Below, piece by piece: positions 24,433-32,149 of a stretch of 48,176 nucleotides of DNA (positions within the stretch are counted from its first letter, which is position 1; the number at the start of each line of letters is the position of its first letter). Location of the stretch: NCBI GenBank assembly GCA_030645615.1, contig JAUSNB010000057.1, positions 76,384 through 124,559 on the forward strand, given 5' to 3'. Under the pieces are notes generated by a model, which was given only the letters and a program-made list of their open reading frames with translations, was not told the origin of the DNA and made no database searches. The stretch is from Actinomycetota bacterium (lineage in GTDB: Bacteria > Actinomycetota > Actinomycetes > S36-B12). The translations under genes were made by a program, and so were the position numbers.

Positions 24433-25232
24433 GCCTGGACCGCATTGCCGCACTGCTCGCCAAGGCGGAGCGCACTGACAACGAGGCGGAGGCCGAGGCC
24501 TACCTGGTCAAGGCGCAGCAGCTGGCGACCCTGGCCAGCGTGGACCTTGCCGTGGCCCGGGCCCGCATCGCACGGCGGGAGGCACGTCAACAGCCGGAGG
24601 CCCGCACGACCACCATCGGCGAGAAGGGCCGCCGGGCGAACCCGCACCTCATCGCGCTGTACATCGCCGTGGCGCACGCCAACGACGCCAAGGTCGACGT
24701 CGCCACCAACAGCACGTATGTCATCGGCTACGGGATGCCAGCGGACCTCGACGTGGTCGAGGCCATGTTCTCGGCGCTGGCCGTCCACATGGTCCATGCC
24801 GGCCAGGGCTACCTCGCGCAGGGCGCGTGGCGCTCCGAGACCTACGTGGCGGCTGCTCCGGGAAAGCGCCGTGGCCAGCGGCGCCCGCACACCGCCCAGA
24901 CCGCCAGGGCGGCCTTCTACCGAGCGTACGTAAGCCGCATCTCCGAACGGCTGGAGCAGGCGCGCCAGGATGCACTGGCCTTGGTGCCCGAACTGCCGGC
25001 AGACGACCGTGGGCACCGGGTCGACGGCGCGTTGGTGCTGCGCCGCAAGGCGACCGAAGTGGCCGGCTTCCATGCGTCGTCGTCCCGGGCGCGCGGCACC
25101 TGGGCGGGGTACGCCGGTGCCGTGCGGCGGGCCAGCGGGAGTGCTGCGGATGCGGGCCGGGGAGCCGCCTCCCGGGCCCGGCTGGCCAAGCAGCGCGAGC
25201 TTCCCGGACCCGGCGCCGCGTTGCCGTCCTGA
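24429..25232 (+). CDS. DUF2786 domain protein
   Basis: This 267-residue protein begins with a DUF2786 domain (about 3-42: IAALLAKAERTDNEAEAEAY and a following AQQLATLASVDLA). A middle domain (about 60-185) holds YIAVAHANDAKV and a VIGYGMPADLDVVEAMFSAL segment. The C-terminus is basic and low in complexity. Its function is unknown. The GTG start overlaps the upstream putative metallohydrolase by GTGA, so the two are made together and may interact. The C-terminal positive charge could favour nucleic acid binding (inference). Confidence 0.85.
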   Translation: MSLDRIAALLAKAERTDNEAEAEAYLVKAQQLATLASVDLAVARARIARREARQQPEARTTTIGEKGRRANPHLIALYIAVAHANDAKVDVATNSTYVIGYGMPADLDVVEAMFSALAVHMVHAGQGYLAQGAWRSETYVAAAPGKRRGQRRPHTAQTARAAFYRAYVSRISERLEQARQDALALVPELPADDRGHRVDGALVLRRKATEVAGFHASSSRARGTWAGYAGAVRRASGSAADAGRGAASRARLAKQRELPGPGAALPS

Positions 25233-25255
25233 CTCCGGACCGCGCTCGCGAGTGG

Positions 25256-25261
25256 GAGCAT
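25256..25261 (+). promoter_or_regulatory. -10-like box GAGCAT of ilvA
   Basis: GAGCAT ends 6 bases before GTG 25268. A GGGAG run (25264-25268) merges with the start codon and is too close to act as a ribosome site, so a leaderless start is favoured. Confidence 0.4.
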
Positions 25262-25267
25262 GCGGGA

Positions 25268-26512
25268 GTGAGCACCGAGCCCACGGCAGCCGAGCCCGTG
25301 ACCATCGCCGCCATCGAGGAGGCGGCGGTCGCGCTCGAGGGCGTCATCCGTGACCTGCCGCTCGCGGGCGCCCGCTGGCTCGAGCAGCGGGTCGGGGGGC
25401 CTGTTCGCCTGGTCACCGAGAACTTGCAGCGCGCCGGCTCGTTCAAGATCCGCGGCGCGTATAACCGGATCTCCCGGCTCAGCGCCGACGAGCGGGCGCG
25501 GGGGGTCGTGGCCGCCAGCGCGGGCAATCATGCGCAGGGGGTCGCGGTGGCAGCGCAGTTGCTCGGCGTCCATGCCACCGTGTTCATGCCGGATGGGGCG
25601 ACGATCCCGAAGGTGCAGGCCACGCTGGGTTACGGAGCCGACGTCCGCTTCCACGGAGCCACGATCGACGAGTCGCTCGATGCCGCCCGGGCCTTCGCGG
25701 ACGCGACCGGCGCGGTCCTCATCCATCCGTTCGACCATGCCGACGTGGTCGCAGGTCAGGGAACCCTCGGCCTGGAGATCATGGCCAAGCTTCCGGGCGT
25801 GCGCACGGTTGTGGTGTGCACTGGTGGCGGCGGCCTGCTCGCCGGCGTCGCGCTGGCGGTCAAGTCGGTCGACCCGACGGTGCGCGTCGTCGGCGTGCAG
25901 GCAGCCTCAGCGGCCGCCTACCCGCCCTCGCTCGCGGCGGGCCATCCGGAGCGGCTGGCCTCGATGACCACCATGGCCGACGGCATCGCGGTCGGCCGGC
26001 CAGGAGACGTGCCGTTCGCCTTGGTCCAGAGGTACGTCGACGATGTGGTGACGGTCTCCGAGGACGAGATCTCGCGTGCGGTGCTACTGCTCCTCGAGCG
26101 GGCCAAGCTCGTGGTCGAGCCGGCCGGTGCGGCCGCCACGGCCGCGGTCATGGCCCGGCCGGCCGATTTCGAGGCACCGGTGGCGGTCGTCATCTCCGGT
26201 GGCAACGTCGATTCGCTGGTGCTCCTGCGGATCATCCGGCACGGCCTCGCCGCTGCCGGGCGGTATCTCACGGTCGCCGTGCGGATGCCTGACCGCCCGG
26301 GGTCCCTGGCCCGCCTGCTCGACGACATCCAGTCCATGCACGCCAACGTGGTCGACATCGAGCACAACCGCGTCGATGCCGGCCTGCAGGTCGACGAGGT
26401 CGACATCGTGGTCCACGTGGAGACCCGCGGTCCGGAGCATTGCGCCGGCCTGCTGCAGGAACTGCCGGCCCGGGGCTACCGGCTGGTCTCCCACCGCGAG
26501 AGCACCAGCTGA
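25268..26512 (+). CDS. ilvA: Threonine ammonia-lyase
   Basis: This 414-residue PLP enzyme deaminates threonine to 2-oxobutyrate, feeding isoleucine synthesis or threonine breakdown. The PLP lysine is K60 in GSFKIRGAYNRIS, ASAGNHAQGVA is the substrate loop and TGGGGLLAG the phosphate cup. A single C-terminal ACT domain (about 335-410: RMPDRPGSLARLLDDI) suggests allosteric control. The size is that of the short actinobacterial form. I chose GTG 25268; the frame is open upstream but overlaps the DUF2786 gene. It converges on greA with 32 bases between. Confidence 0.93.
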   Translation: MSTEPTAAEPVTIAAIEEAAVALEGVIRDLPLAGARWLEQRVGGPVRLVTENLQRAGSFKIRGAYNRISRLSADERARGVVAASAGNHAQGVAVAAQLLGVHATVFMPDGATIPKVQATLGYGADVRFHGATIDESLDAARAFADATGAVLIHPFDHADVVAGQGTLGLEIMAKLPGVRTVVVCTGGGGLLAGVALAVKSVDPTVRVVGVQAASAAAYPPSLAAGHPERLASMTTMADGIAVGRPGDVPFALVQRYVDDVVTVSEDEISRAVLLLLERAKLVVEPAGAAATAAVMARPADFEAPVAVVISGGNVDSLVLLRIIRHGLAAAGRYLTVAVRMPDRPGSLARLLDDIQSMHANVVDIEHNRVDAGLQVDEVDIVVHVETRGPEHCAGLLQELPARGYRLVSHRESTS

Positions 26513-26544
26513 CTGCGGAACCTCAAGGTCGCGAAGGGGCGGGG

Positions 26545-27036
26545 TCAGCCGCCGTATGCCTCGACCTTGACCACGTCGACAGCCATCTCCTTGCCACTGG
26601 CGAGGGCGTAGGTGGCGCTGTCGCCCACCTTCTTGCCCAGGACGGCCGCGCCGAGTGGTGACGTGGGGCTGTAGACCTCGATCGAGGCGTGCGCCGCCTC
26701 CTCCCGGGAGCCGAGCAGGAAGGTCTCCTCCTCGTCGAAGGCGGGGAAGCGCACCGTTACCACCTTGCCGGGCGCGACCTCGTCGGCCTCGGACTCCGGG
26801 GCCCCGACCCGGGCGTGCTCGAGCAGTTGCTTCAGCTGGCGGACGCGGGCCTCGTTCTTGCCCTGCTCCTCGCGGGCGGCGTGGTATCCGCCGTTCTCGC
26901 GGAGGTCGCCTTCCTCACGGGCCGACTCGATCCGCTTGGTGATCTCCTGGCGCATCGGGCCCATGCGGTCGGCGAGCTCGGCGTGGAGCCGGTCGTGGGC
27001 GTCCTGGGTGAGCCAGGTGATCGGTTGCTCGGTCAT
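26545..27036 (-). CDS. greA: Transcription elongation factor GreA
   Basis: This 163-residue protein has an N-terminal coiled-coil hairpin (about 1-82) with the acidic tip EEGDLRENGGYHAAREEQG and a C-terminal FKBP-like domain (about 87-160: GKVVTVRF, SPLGAAVLGKKVGD). It reactivates backtracked RNA polymerase by stimulating RNA cleavage. Length is standard. ATG 27036 has TACCCT 8 bases upstream on the minus strand. Its place between metB and the DUF4307/mca pair matches Rv1080c in mycobacteria. Confidence 0.95.
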   Translation of the reverse strand: MTEQPITWLTQDAHDRLHAELADRMGPMRQEITKRIESAREEGDLRENGGYHAAREEQGKNEARVRQLKQLLEHARVGAPESEADEVAPGKVVTVRFPAFDEEETFLLGSREEAAHASIEVYSPTSPLGAAVLGKKVGDSATYALASGKEMAVDVVKVEAYGG

Positions 27037-27044
27037 GATGGGCA

Positions 27045-27050
27045 AGGGTA
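27045..27050 (-). promoter_or_regulatory. -10-like box TACCCT of greA (minus strand)
   Basis: On the minus strand TACCCT lies 8 bases before ATG 27036, allowing a leaderless or nearly leaderless mRNA. Confidence 0.45.
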
Positions 27051-27074
27051 GTCGTTCGCCGGTCCGGGCCGGCG

Positions 27075-29024
27075 CTACCGAGCCGACCTGCGGGCCCGCA
27101 CATAGTCGCTGACCAGGTGGTCGCCCAGCCGGCCGCGGGAGACGCCGAGCACCCGGCCGCCGTTGCGGCGGGCCATGTCGTCCAGGAACCGCTCGAGCCC
27201 CGGATCCTCGCCGAGCCGGAACCATGAGATGGGCACGCGCCGACGCGTCATGCGATCGACTTGGGCAACGGTCTCACTGATGGTCTCCGACGAGGGGGGC
27301 CAGGTGAACCACCCTTCGCCACCAGGCAGCAGGTGCGCGGTGGGCTCCCCGTCCGTGACCACCATGACGATCCGCTGCGAGCCGGCGTGCCGGTCGAGGA
27401 AGGCACCGGCGAGCAGCAGGGCGTGGTGCAGGTTGGTCCCCTGCACGTAGCTCGCCTCGAGGTTGGGCAGGTCGTGCGGAGGCACGACCCGCGCGACGTT
27501 GGCGAAGGAGATCACCTGAAGGGCGTCGAGCGGGTACGCCGTCGACGCCAGCGCGTGCAGCGCCAGCGCCATCGTCTTTGCCTCGCGCCAGGTGTCGTTG
27601 GCGACCATCGAGAAGGACTGGTCGATCAGGAGTGCGACAGCGGCTCTCGTGCGCGTTTCGGTCTCGTGGACGGCGAAGTCGTCCGCGGCGAGCGTCATGC
27701 GGTCGCGCCCGTCGATGAGCTGGCGCGACATCGCGTTGCGCAGCGTCCCGACGACATCGACGGGTTGCTCGTCGCCGAACGCCCAGGCCCGCGAGGTGCC
27801 GGTGAGCTCCCCGGCGGCGCCGGCCCGGTGAATCTCGTGGTTACCGCGCGTCGCGCCGTCCAGGCTCTCGAACACGGTGCGCAGGGCGGTCTGGCCGATC
27901 CGGCGGATCGCCTTCGGGCTGAGCTGGAGCGACGCGCCATCGTCCACGAGGTATCCCTGCTGCTCGAGCTCTCGCTGGAGCGAACGCAGGGCCTCGAGGT
28001 CGTCGCGGGCGCTGCGGCCAAGGGCCCGCTCGACGGCTGCTTCGTCGATGCCGTCGAGGTCGGCCGAGGCGTAGGCGTCGCCCAGCGCCGCGTCAAGTGC
28101 CTCGAGGTCAGCGAGCTCCGCCAGGGCATCGGTCGCCTGCGGCAGCCCGAGCCGGTCCTCGCCCGCCATCGACTGCCGCCCGCTCCACGAGAACTCCGGA
28201 CGAAGCGACTTGAGGTTCTCCTGCAGCGCCGTCATGTCCGCCTGCAGGTCGAGGTCCTCTAGGGCCTGGTCCATGGCGGCCTGCAGCTCGGCGCGCTGCT
28301 CCGGGGTAAGGGACTGCGTCATCCGCTGCATCGCCGCGGTGCGGCGGGCGAGTTCGTCGATGAACTCGGCCAGGGTCTCGGGAGCATTGGGGAAGAAGCC
28401 GCGATGCCGGTCGATGAAGTCCAGGTAGTCGTCCGTCGCGTCCTCACCACGACGGTGCTTGTCGAGCATCGCGTTGAGGTCGGTCATCATCTCCTTGAGG
28501 GCCTGCCGGCTCTCGGGTGACGACATGCTGTCGATGCCGTGGGTCAGGTCGCGGAACTGCTGGTCGACGACATCGCGCTGCAGCCGGTCCTTGAGGGCAT
28601 CGAACGTCGCCCGGGCGTCATCCGAGCGCCAGTCGTACGTCGCCAGTTCCTGCACGGCCCGGCCGACGTCGTCAGGGACGTTGTCGAGCACGGCCTCGCG
28701 GAAACGGGCATCGTCGGACGGGTCGGGGAACAGGGTTGCTCGCTCGGCATCGAGGGCGGTTTCGAGGAGGTCGCGCAGGTCGTCCAGCAGGCCGTCCAGG
28801 CGTCCGGACCCTTCAAGTTCGCGCCGTCGTCGTCGGGACTCGCGCGCGAGGTCCTGCAGGCCGCGTCGGGCCTCGAGCCCCTCGCGCAGCAGATCGCGTA
28901 GCGCCTCGGACACGGACTGGCCGCCGAGGATGCGCTCAGCGAGGTCGTCAACACCCGCGCCGGCGTCCGGCAAGGCCGCGAGCGGGTCCGGGCCGCCGTG
29001 GAAGGTGCCGTACCTGAACGTCAC
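27075..29024 (-). CDS. VWA-domain protein, partner of AAA+ ATPase
   Basis: The protein has 649 residues. A long helical, Arg/Asp/Leu-rich N-terminal part (about 30-400) precedes a C-terminal von Willebrand factor A domain with the metal-binding motif LIDQSFSMV (D468) and VVTDGEPTAHL. This architecture belongs to the CoxE/VWA-containing group that works with MoxR- or chelatase-like AAA+ proteins, as chaperones or metal inserters. The GTG start at 29024 overlaps the AAA+ stop by GTGA. No signal peptide or membrane helix is seen. The target of the pair is unknown. Confidence 0.9.
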   Translation of the reverse strand: MTFRYGTFHGGPDPLAALPDAGAGVDDLAERILGGQSVSEALRDLLREGLEARRGLQDLARESRRRRRELEGSGRLDGLLDDLRDLLETALDAERATLFPDPSDDARFREAVLDNVPDDVGRAVQELATYDWRSDDARATFDALKDRLQRDVVDQQFRDLTHGIDSMSSPESRQALKEMMTDLNAMLDKHRRGEDATDDYLDFIDRHRGFFPNAPETLAEFIDELARRTAAMQRMTQSLTPEQRAELQAAMDQALEDLDLQADMTALQENLKSLRPEFSWSGRQSMAGEDRLGLPQATDALAELADLEALDAALGDAYASADLDGIDEAAVERALGRSARDDLEALRSLQRELEQQGYLVDDGASLQLSPKAIRRIGQTALRTVFESLDGATRGNHEIHRAGAAGELTGTSRAWAFGDEQPVDVVGTLRNAMSRQLIDGRDRMTLAADDFAVHETETRTRAAVALLIDQSFSMVANDTWREAKTMALALHALASTAYPLDALQVISFANVARVVPPHDLPNLEASYVQGTNLHHALLLAGAFLDRHAGSQRIVMVVTDGEPTAHLLPGGEGWFTWPPSSETISETVAQVDRMTRRRVPISWFRLGEDPGLERFLDDMARRNGGRVLGVSRGRLGDHLVSDYVRARRSAR

Positions 29025-30445
29025 GGCCCGCCGTACCTGCTGACGCCGCCGACCGAGTCCTTGTCGATGCGTCGGGTGAGCCATAGGCCCTCGACCGCGA
29101 ACTCCAGGCACGCCGCCACCAGGCCCGGTGACTCGGCCATCTCCGATTCGAGGGTTCGCACGACGCGCCCCAGGCCATCGAGCGGCCCGATCTCCGCGAG
29201 CAGGGTCGCGGCGGGCACGGCGTCGCCCGAGATCAGGGAGTTGCCGTCGTCGAACCACGCGACGAGGGCGGTGAGCGTCGACCGGACGTCGTTGCCGGCC
29301 AAGGCCGCCCGCCATGCGTCGGCCGTGGCCCGCCGGGCGAGGAGCTGCAGCGTCTCCTCCTCCCGGCCCTCCTCGCTCACGTCGAACTCGACCTTGCCGC
29401 GAAGGGTCGGCACCACGCCGGCGAGGTCGCCGATGCGCGCGACCGGGTCGGCCTCGCCGCTCAACGCCGCGCGCCGCAGGGCAGCCCCCGACAGCGCCTC
29501 GACGCAGGCGATCGCGAAGCGGGCCGAGACGCCGCTGCGCTGGTCGACCGAAGGTGAGTGCCGGACCTCGCGGGTGAACCGCGCGACGACGTCGAGGAGG
29601 TGCCGCGGCACGACTGCCTCGATGCGAGCCTCCTGCATGATGAGGTCGGTCTCGGCGGCCAGGCTCGACGGATAATGGGTGCGGATCTCGGCCCCGAAGC
29701 GATCCTTGAGCGGAGTGATGATCCGGCCGCGGTTCGTGTAGTCCTCGGGGTTGGCGCTCGCGACGACGAGCATGTCGAGGGGCAGCCGCAGCTGGTATCC
29801 CCGCACCTGGATGTCTCGTTCCTCGAGGACGTTCAGCAGGGCGACCTGGATGCGTTCGGCGAGGTCGGGCAGCTCGTTGATCGCGAAGATGCCTCGATGC
29901 GTCCGGGGCACCAGCCCGTAGTGGATGGTCTCGCTGTCACCCAGGCTGCGTCCCTCCGCGACCTTGACCGGGTCGACATCACCGACCAGGTCGCCGACCG
30001 ACGTGTCCGGGGTGGCCAGCTTCTCGCCGAAGCGTTCGCTGCGGTGGCGCCAGGTCACGGGGAGCGCGTCCTCGTCCTCGGCGAGCAGGCGGCGGCACCG
30101 GGCGCAGATCGGCTCGACCGGGTCGTCGTTGATCTCGCAGCCCACGACGACGGGGACCCACTCGTCGAGCAGGGCGCTGAGGGACCGGATGAGCCTCGTC
30201 TTCCCCTGACCTCGCTCGCCGAGCAGCACGATGTCATGGCCGGCCAGCAGCGCCCGCTCGAGCTGGGGGCCGACGGTCTCCTCGAACCCGACGATGCCGG
30301 GGAAGGTGGGCTCGCCGGCCCGAAGCCGGGCGGTCACATTCGCGCGGATCTCCTCCTTGACCGGGCGCGGGGCGTAGCCGGTCGCCCGGAGGGCGCCGAG
30401 CGTGGTCGGCAGGTGGGCGGGCACGGCCGGCGCGAGGGAGGTCAC
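29021..30445 (-). CDS. AAA+ ATPase, magnesium-chelatase ChlI-like
   Basis: This 474-residue protein has Walker A GERGQGKT (76-83), Walker B-like IFAINELPDLAERIQ, sensor ASANPEDYTNRG and a C-terminal lid. The family resembles ChlI/BchI and MoxR ATPases, but no tetrapyrrole genes are near, so a VWA-linked remodelling role fits better. A cysteine cluster (C103, C114, C117: GCEINDDPVEPICARC) after Walker A may bind a metal. The start is GTG 30445 with TACGGT 6 bases upstream; the longer open frame upstream has no homologous-looking sequence. It is coupled to the VWA gene. Confidence 0.9.
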   Translation of the reverse strand: MTSLAPAVPAHLPTTLGALRATGYAPRPVKEEIRANVTARLRAGEPTFPGIVGFEETVGPQLERALLAGHDIVLLGERGQGKTRLIRSLSALLDEWVPVVVGCEINDDPVEPICARCRRLLAEDEDALPVTWRHRSERFGEKLATPDTSVGDLVGDVDPVKVAEGRSLGDSETIHYGLVPRTHRGIFAINELPDLAERIQVALLNVLEERDIQVRGYQLRLPLDMLVVASANPEDYTNRGRIITPLKDRFGAEIRTHYPSSLAAETDLIMQEARIEAVVPRHLLDVVARFTREVRHSPSVDQRSGVSARFAIACVEALSGAALRRAALSGEADPVARIGDLAGVVPTLRGKVEFDVSEEGREEETLQLLARRATADAWRAALAGNDVRSTLTALVAWFDDGNSLISGDAVPAATLLAEIGPLDGLGRVVRTLESEMAESPGLVAACLEFAVEGLWLTRRIDKDSVGGVSRYGGP

Positions 30446-30451
30446 CCGGCG

Positions 30452-30457
30452 ACCGTA
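30452..30457 (-). promoter_or_regulatory. -10-like box TACGGT of the AAA+ gene (minus strand)
   Basis: On the minus strand TACGGT lies exactly 6 bases before GTG 30445. The same hexamer and distance occur at ung. Confidence 0.6.
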
Positions 30458-30509
30458 TGCCGAAGCGGGCGGATGCGCGAGGTGCGTCAGCCCGCGGCGG
30501 AATCTTGGC

Positions 30510-31013
30510 CTACTCGCCGGCCGACTCCTGCGCGGCCGCCCATGGCTGCTCTGGCGCCACGACGCCAGGGGGGAACTGGGGGGGAGGCACGGCCGGGAGC
30601 GTCCCGGTCGCGCAGCCCAGCAGTTCGGTCGTGTAGGCCGGGGCGAGGGTGCGCAGCGAGTACGCACGGATCTCCGGGACGCGGTTCGCGGTGGGCGCGA
30701 CGGCCACGACGGCGTAGCCCACGTCGATGCGCCGGCTGTCCTGGGCGCGCAGGATGCACTGCACGACCGCGGTGCCGTCGGGGGTGACCTGGTACGTCAG
30801 GTCCACGCGGTCTGGGCCTTGAACCGTCCACGACAGCAGGCGGTTCTGCACCGAGTCGCGGGTGGTGAGGGCCACCGTGACGCCGACCAGGATGGCCGTG
30901 AACACGAGGGCCACGACGCCGATCCCGATCCACCGGCCGACTGGCCGCCGGTCCACGCCGTACCGGGCCTGCATGGGGGGGCTCAGTTGGTCCCGCGTAT
31001 AGGGCGATGGCAC
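30510..31013 (-). CDS. DUF4307 membrane protein
   Basis: This 167-residue protein begins with a short cytoplasmic tail containing RYG (in MQARYGVDRR), then has one membrane helix (about 28-50) and an outside beta-rich domain with VQGPDRVDLTYQV and one cysteine in VVQCILRAQ, plus a proline-rich end. This is the DUF4307 pattern, and its place divergent from mca matches Rv1081c. Function unknown. I chose GTG 31013 because TAGTCT lies 7 bases upstream; ATG 30974 is an alternative that would remove the first 13 residues. Confidence 0.82.
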   Translation of the reverse strand: MPSPYTRDQLSPPMQARYGVDRRPVGRWIGIGVVALVFTAILVGVTVALTTRDSVQNRLLSWTVQGPDRVDLTYQVTPDGTAVVQCILRAQDSRRIDVGYAVVAVAPTANRVPEIRAYSLRTLAPAYTTELLGCATGTLPAVPPPQFPPGVVAPEQPWAAAQESAGE

Positions 31014-31019
31014 GTAGGG

Positions 31020-31025
31020 GAGACT
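31020..31025 (+). promoter_or_regulatory. -10-like box GAGACT of mca
   Basis: GAGACT lies 6 bases before GTG 31032. It occupies nearly the same bases as the divergent DUF4307 box, so one DNA bubble would serve either gene but not both. Confidence 0.45.
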
Positions 31026-31026
31026 A
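31021..31026 (-). promoter_or_regulatory. -10-like box TAGTCT of the DUF4307 gene (minus strand)
   Basis: On the minus strand TAGTCT lies 7 bases before GTG 31013. It overlaps the plus-strand mca box (31020-31025) by five bases. Confidence 0.55.
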
Positions 31027-31031
31027 ACCCC

Positions 31032-31907
31032 GTGACATCGACACTCCGGCTGATGGCCGTGCACGCCCACCCCGACGATGAGGCGAGCAAGGGCGCCGCC
31101 ACCATGGCGAAGTACGTCGCCGAGGGCGTCGACGTCATGGTGGTGACCTGCACGGGCGGGGAGCGCGGCGACGTGCTGAATGAGGCTGCGCAGGCCGACG
31201 TCGATGAGCGTGGGCTGCTGGCCGTGCGGCGCGACGAGATGGCCAGGGCCGTTGACGTGCTCGGGGTACAGCACGCCTGGCTCGCCTTCGAGGACTCCGG
31301 GTTTCCCGAGGGCGATCCGACGCCGCCGCTCCCGGACGGCTGCTTCGCCGCCCTGCCACTGGCGGAGACCGTCCCGCCGCTGGTGGAGCTGATCCGCTCG
31401 TTCCGCCCGCACGTCGTCACGACCTACGACGAGAACGGCGGCTACCCGCACCCGGACCACATCCGCACCCACGAGACCACGATGGCCGCGGTCGACGCCG
31501 CGGCCGATCCCCGCTTCCATCCCGCCCTCGGTGGGCGGGTGTGGGTCGTCCCGAAGGTCTACTACAACATGCAGTTCAGCAAGGCCCGCGTCGAGGCGCT
31601 GCATCTGGCGATGATCGACGAGGACCTCGATTCCCCGTACCACGACTGGCTGGAGAGGTGGGAGGACCGGCCGGACGATGTGGCCCGGGTGACCACGCGG
31701 GTCCGGGCGGACGACTGGTTCGAGGTCCGCGACCGGGCGCTGCTGGCACATCGCACGCAGATCGCCCCGGACAGCATGTGGTTCGCCGTCCCGCTTGAGG
31801 TCCACCGGCGCGTGTGGCCCACCGAGGATTTCCAGTTGGCCCGATCCATCGTCGATTCCGACCTGCCGGAGGACGACCTCTTCGCCGGCCTGAGGGAGCT
31901 GCCATGA
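31032..31907 (+). CDS. mca: Mycothiol S-conjugate amidase
   Basis: This 291-residue zinc amidase cleaves mycothiol conjugates of toxins and drugs, releasing glucosaminyl-inositol and a mercapturic acid for export. Zinc ligands are in AHPDDE (H13, D16) and PHPDH (H143); the N-terminus MAVHAHPDDEASKGAATMAKY is a strong match to Mca rather than MshB. It implies that the organism makes mycothiol. GTG 31032 is chosen on the -10-like box and homology. It overlaps the next small gene by ATGA, an arrangement like Rv1082-Rv1083. Confidence 0.95.
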   Translation: MTSTLRLMAVHAHPDDEASKGAATMAKYVAEGVDVMVVTCTGGERGDVLNEAAQADVDERGLLAVRRDEMARAVDVLGVQHAWLAFEDSGFPEGDPTPPLPDGCFAALPLAETVPPLVELIRSFRPHVVTTYDENGGYPHPDHIRTHETTMAAVDAAADPRFHPALGGRVWVVPKVYYNMQFSKARVEALHLAMIDEDLDSPYHDWLERWEDRPDDVARVTTRVRADDWFEVRDRALLAHRTQIAPDSMWFAVPLEVHRRVWPTEDFQLARSIVDSDLPEDDLFAGLRELP

Positions 31908-32149
31908 CCGCGTCGCTGGCCGTCCGGCTCGCTGAGCAGGATCCCGATGTCCTGCGCAAGCTGATCGACGACGCGGGTCCCATCGCCTTCGCGTTCGTCA
32001 TCGTCCTCGGCGTCGTGCTCTTCCTGCTGTTCCGGTCGATGAACAAGCAGATGAAGCGGATCGACCCCAACCTGCCGTCGGAGCGCGACGGCGAGGCACC
32101 GGGCCGCGGTCCCGGTGGGCCAGGGCCTGATGAGCCAGGGAACGGGTAG
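31904..32149 (+). CDS. Small membrane protein downstream of mca
   Basis: This 81-residue protein has one membrane helix (about 27-45, FAFVIVLGVVLFLLFRSMN) followed by a basic patch KQMKRIDPNLP and a Gly/Pro-rich tail. Its ATG overlaps the mca stop (ATGA). A similar small protein follows mca in mycobacteria (Rv1083 position). Function unknown; the conserved coupling suggests a link to Mca. Its 3' end overlaps the SURF1 gene by 20 bases. Confidence 0.8.
   Translation: MTASLAVRLAEQDPDVLRKLIDDAGPIAFAFVIVLGVVLFLLFRSMNKQMKRIDPNLPSERDGEAPGRGPGGPGPDEPGNG

Noticed and set aside
26513-26544. A terminator between ilvA and greA
   Set aside because: The 32-base convergent gap has no convincing stem-loop.
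29021-30445. Chlorophyll or cobalamin metal chelatase
   Set aside because: The ATPase resembles ChlI, but no ChlH, CobN or tetrapyrrole gene is near and the partner is a stand-alone VWA protein.
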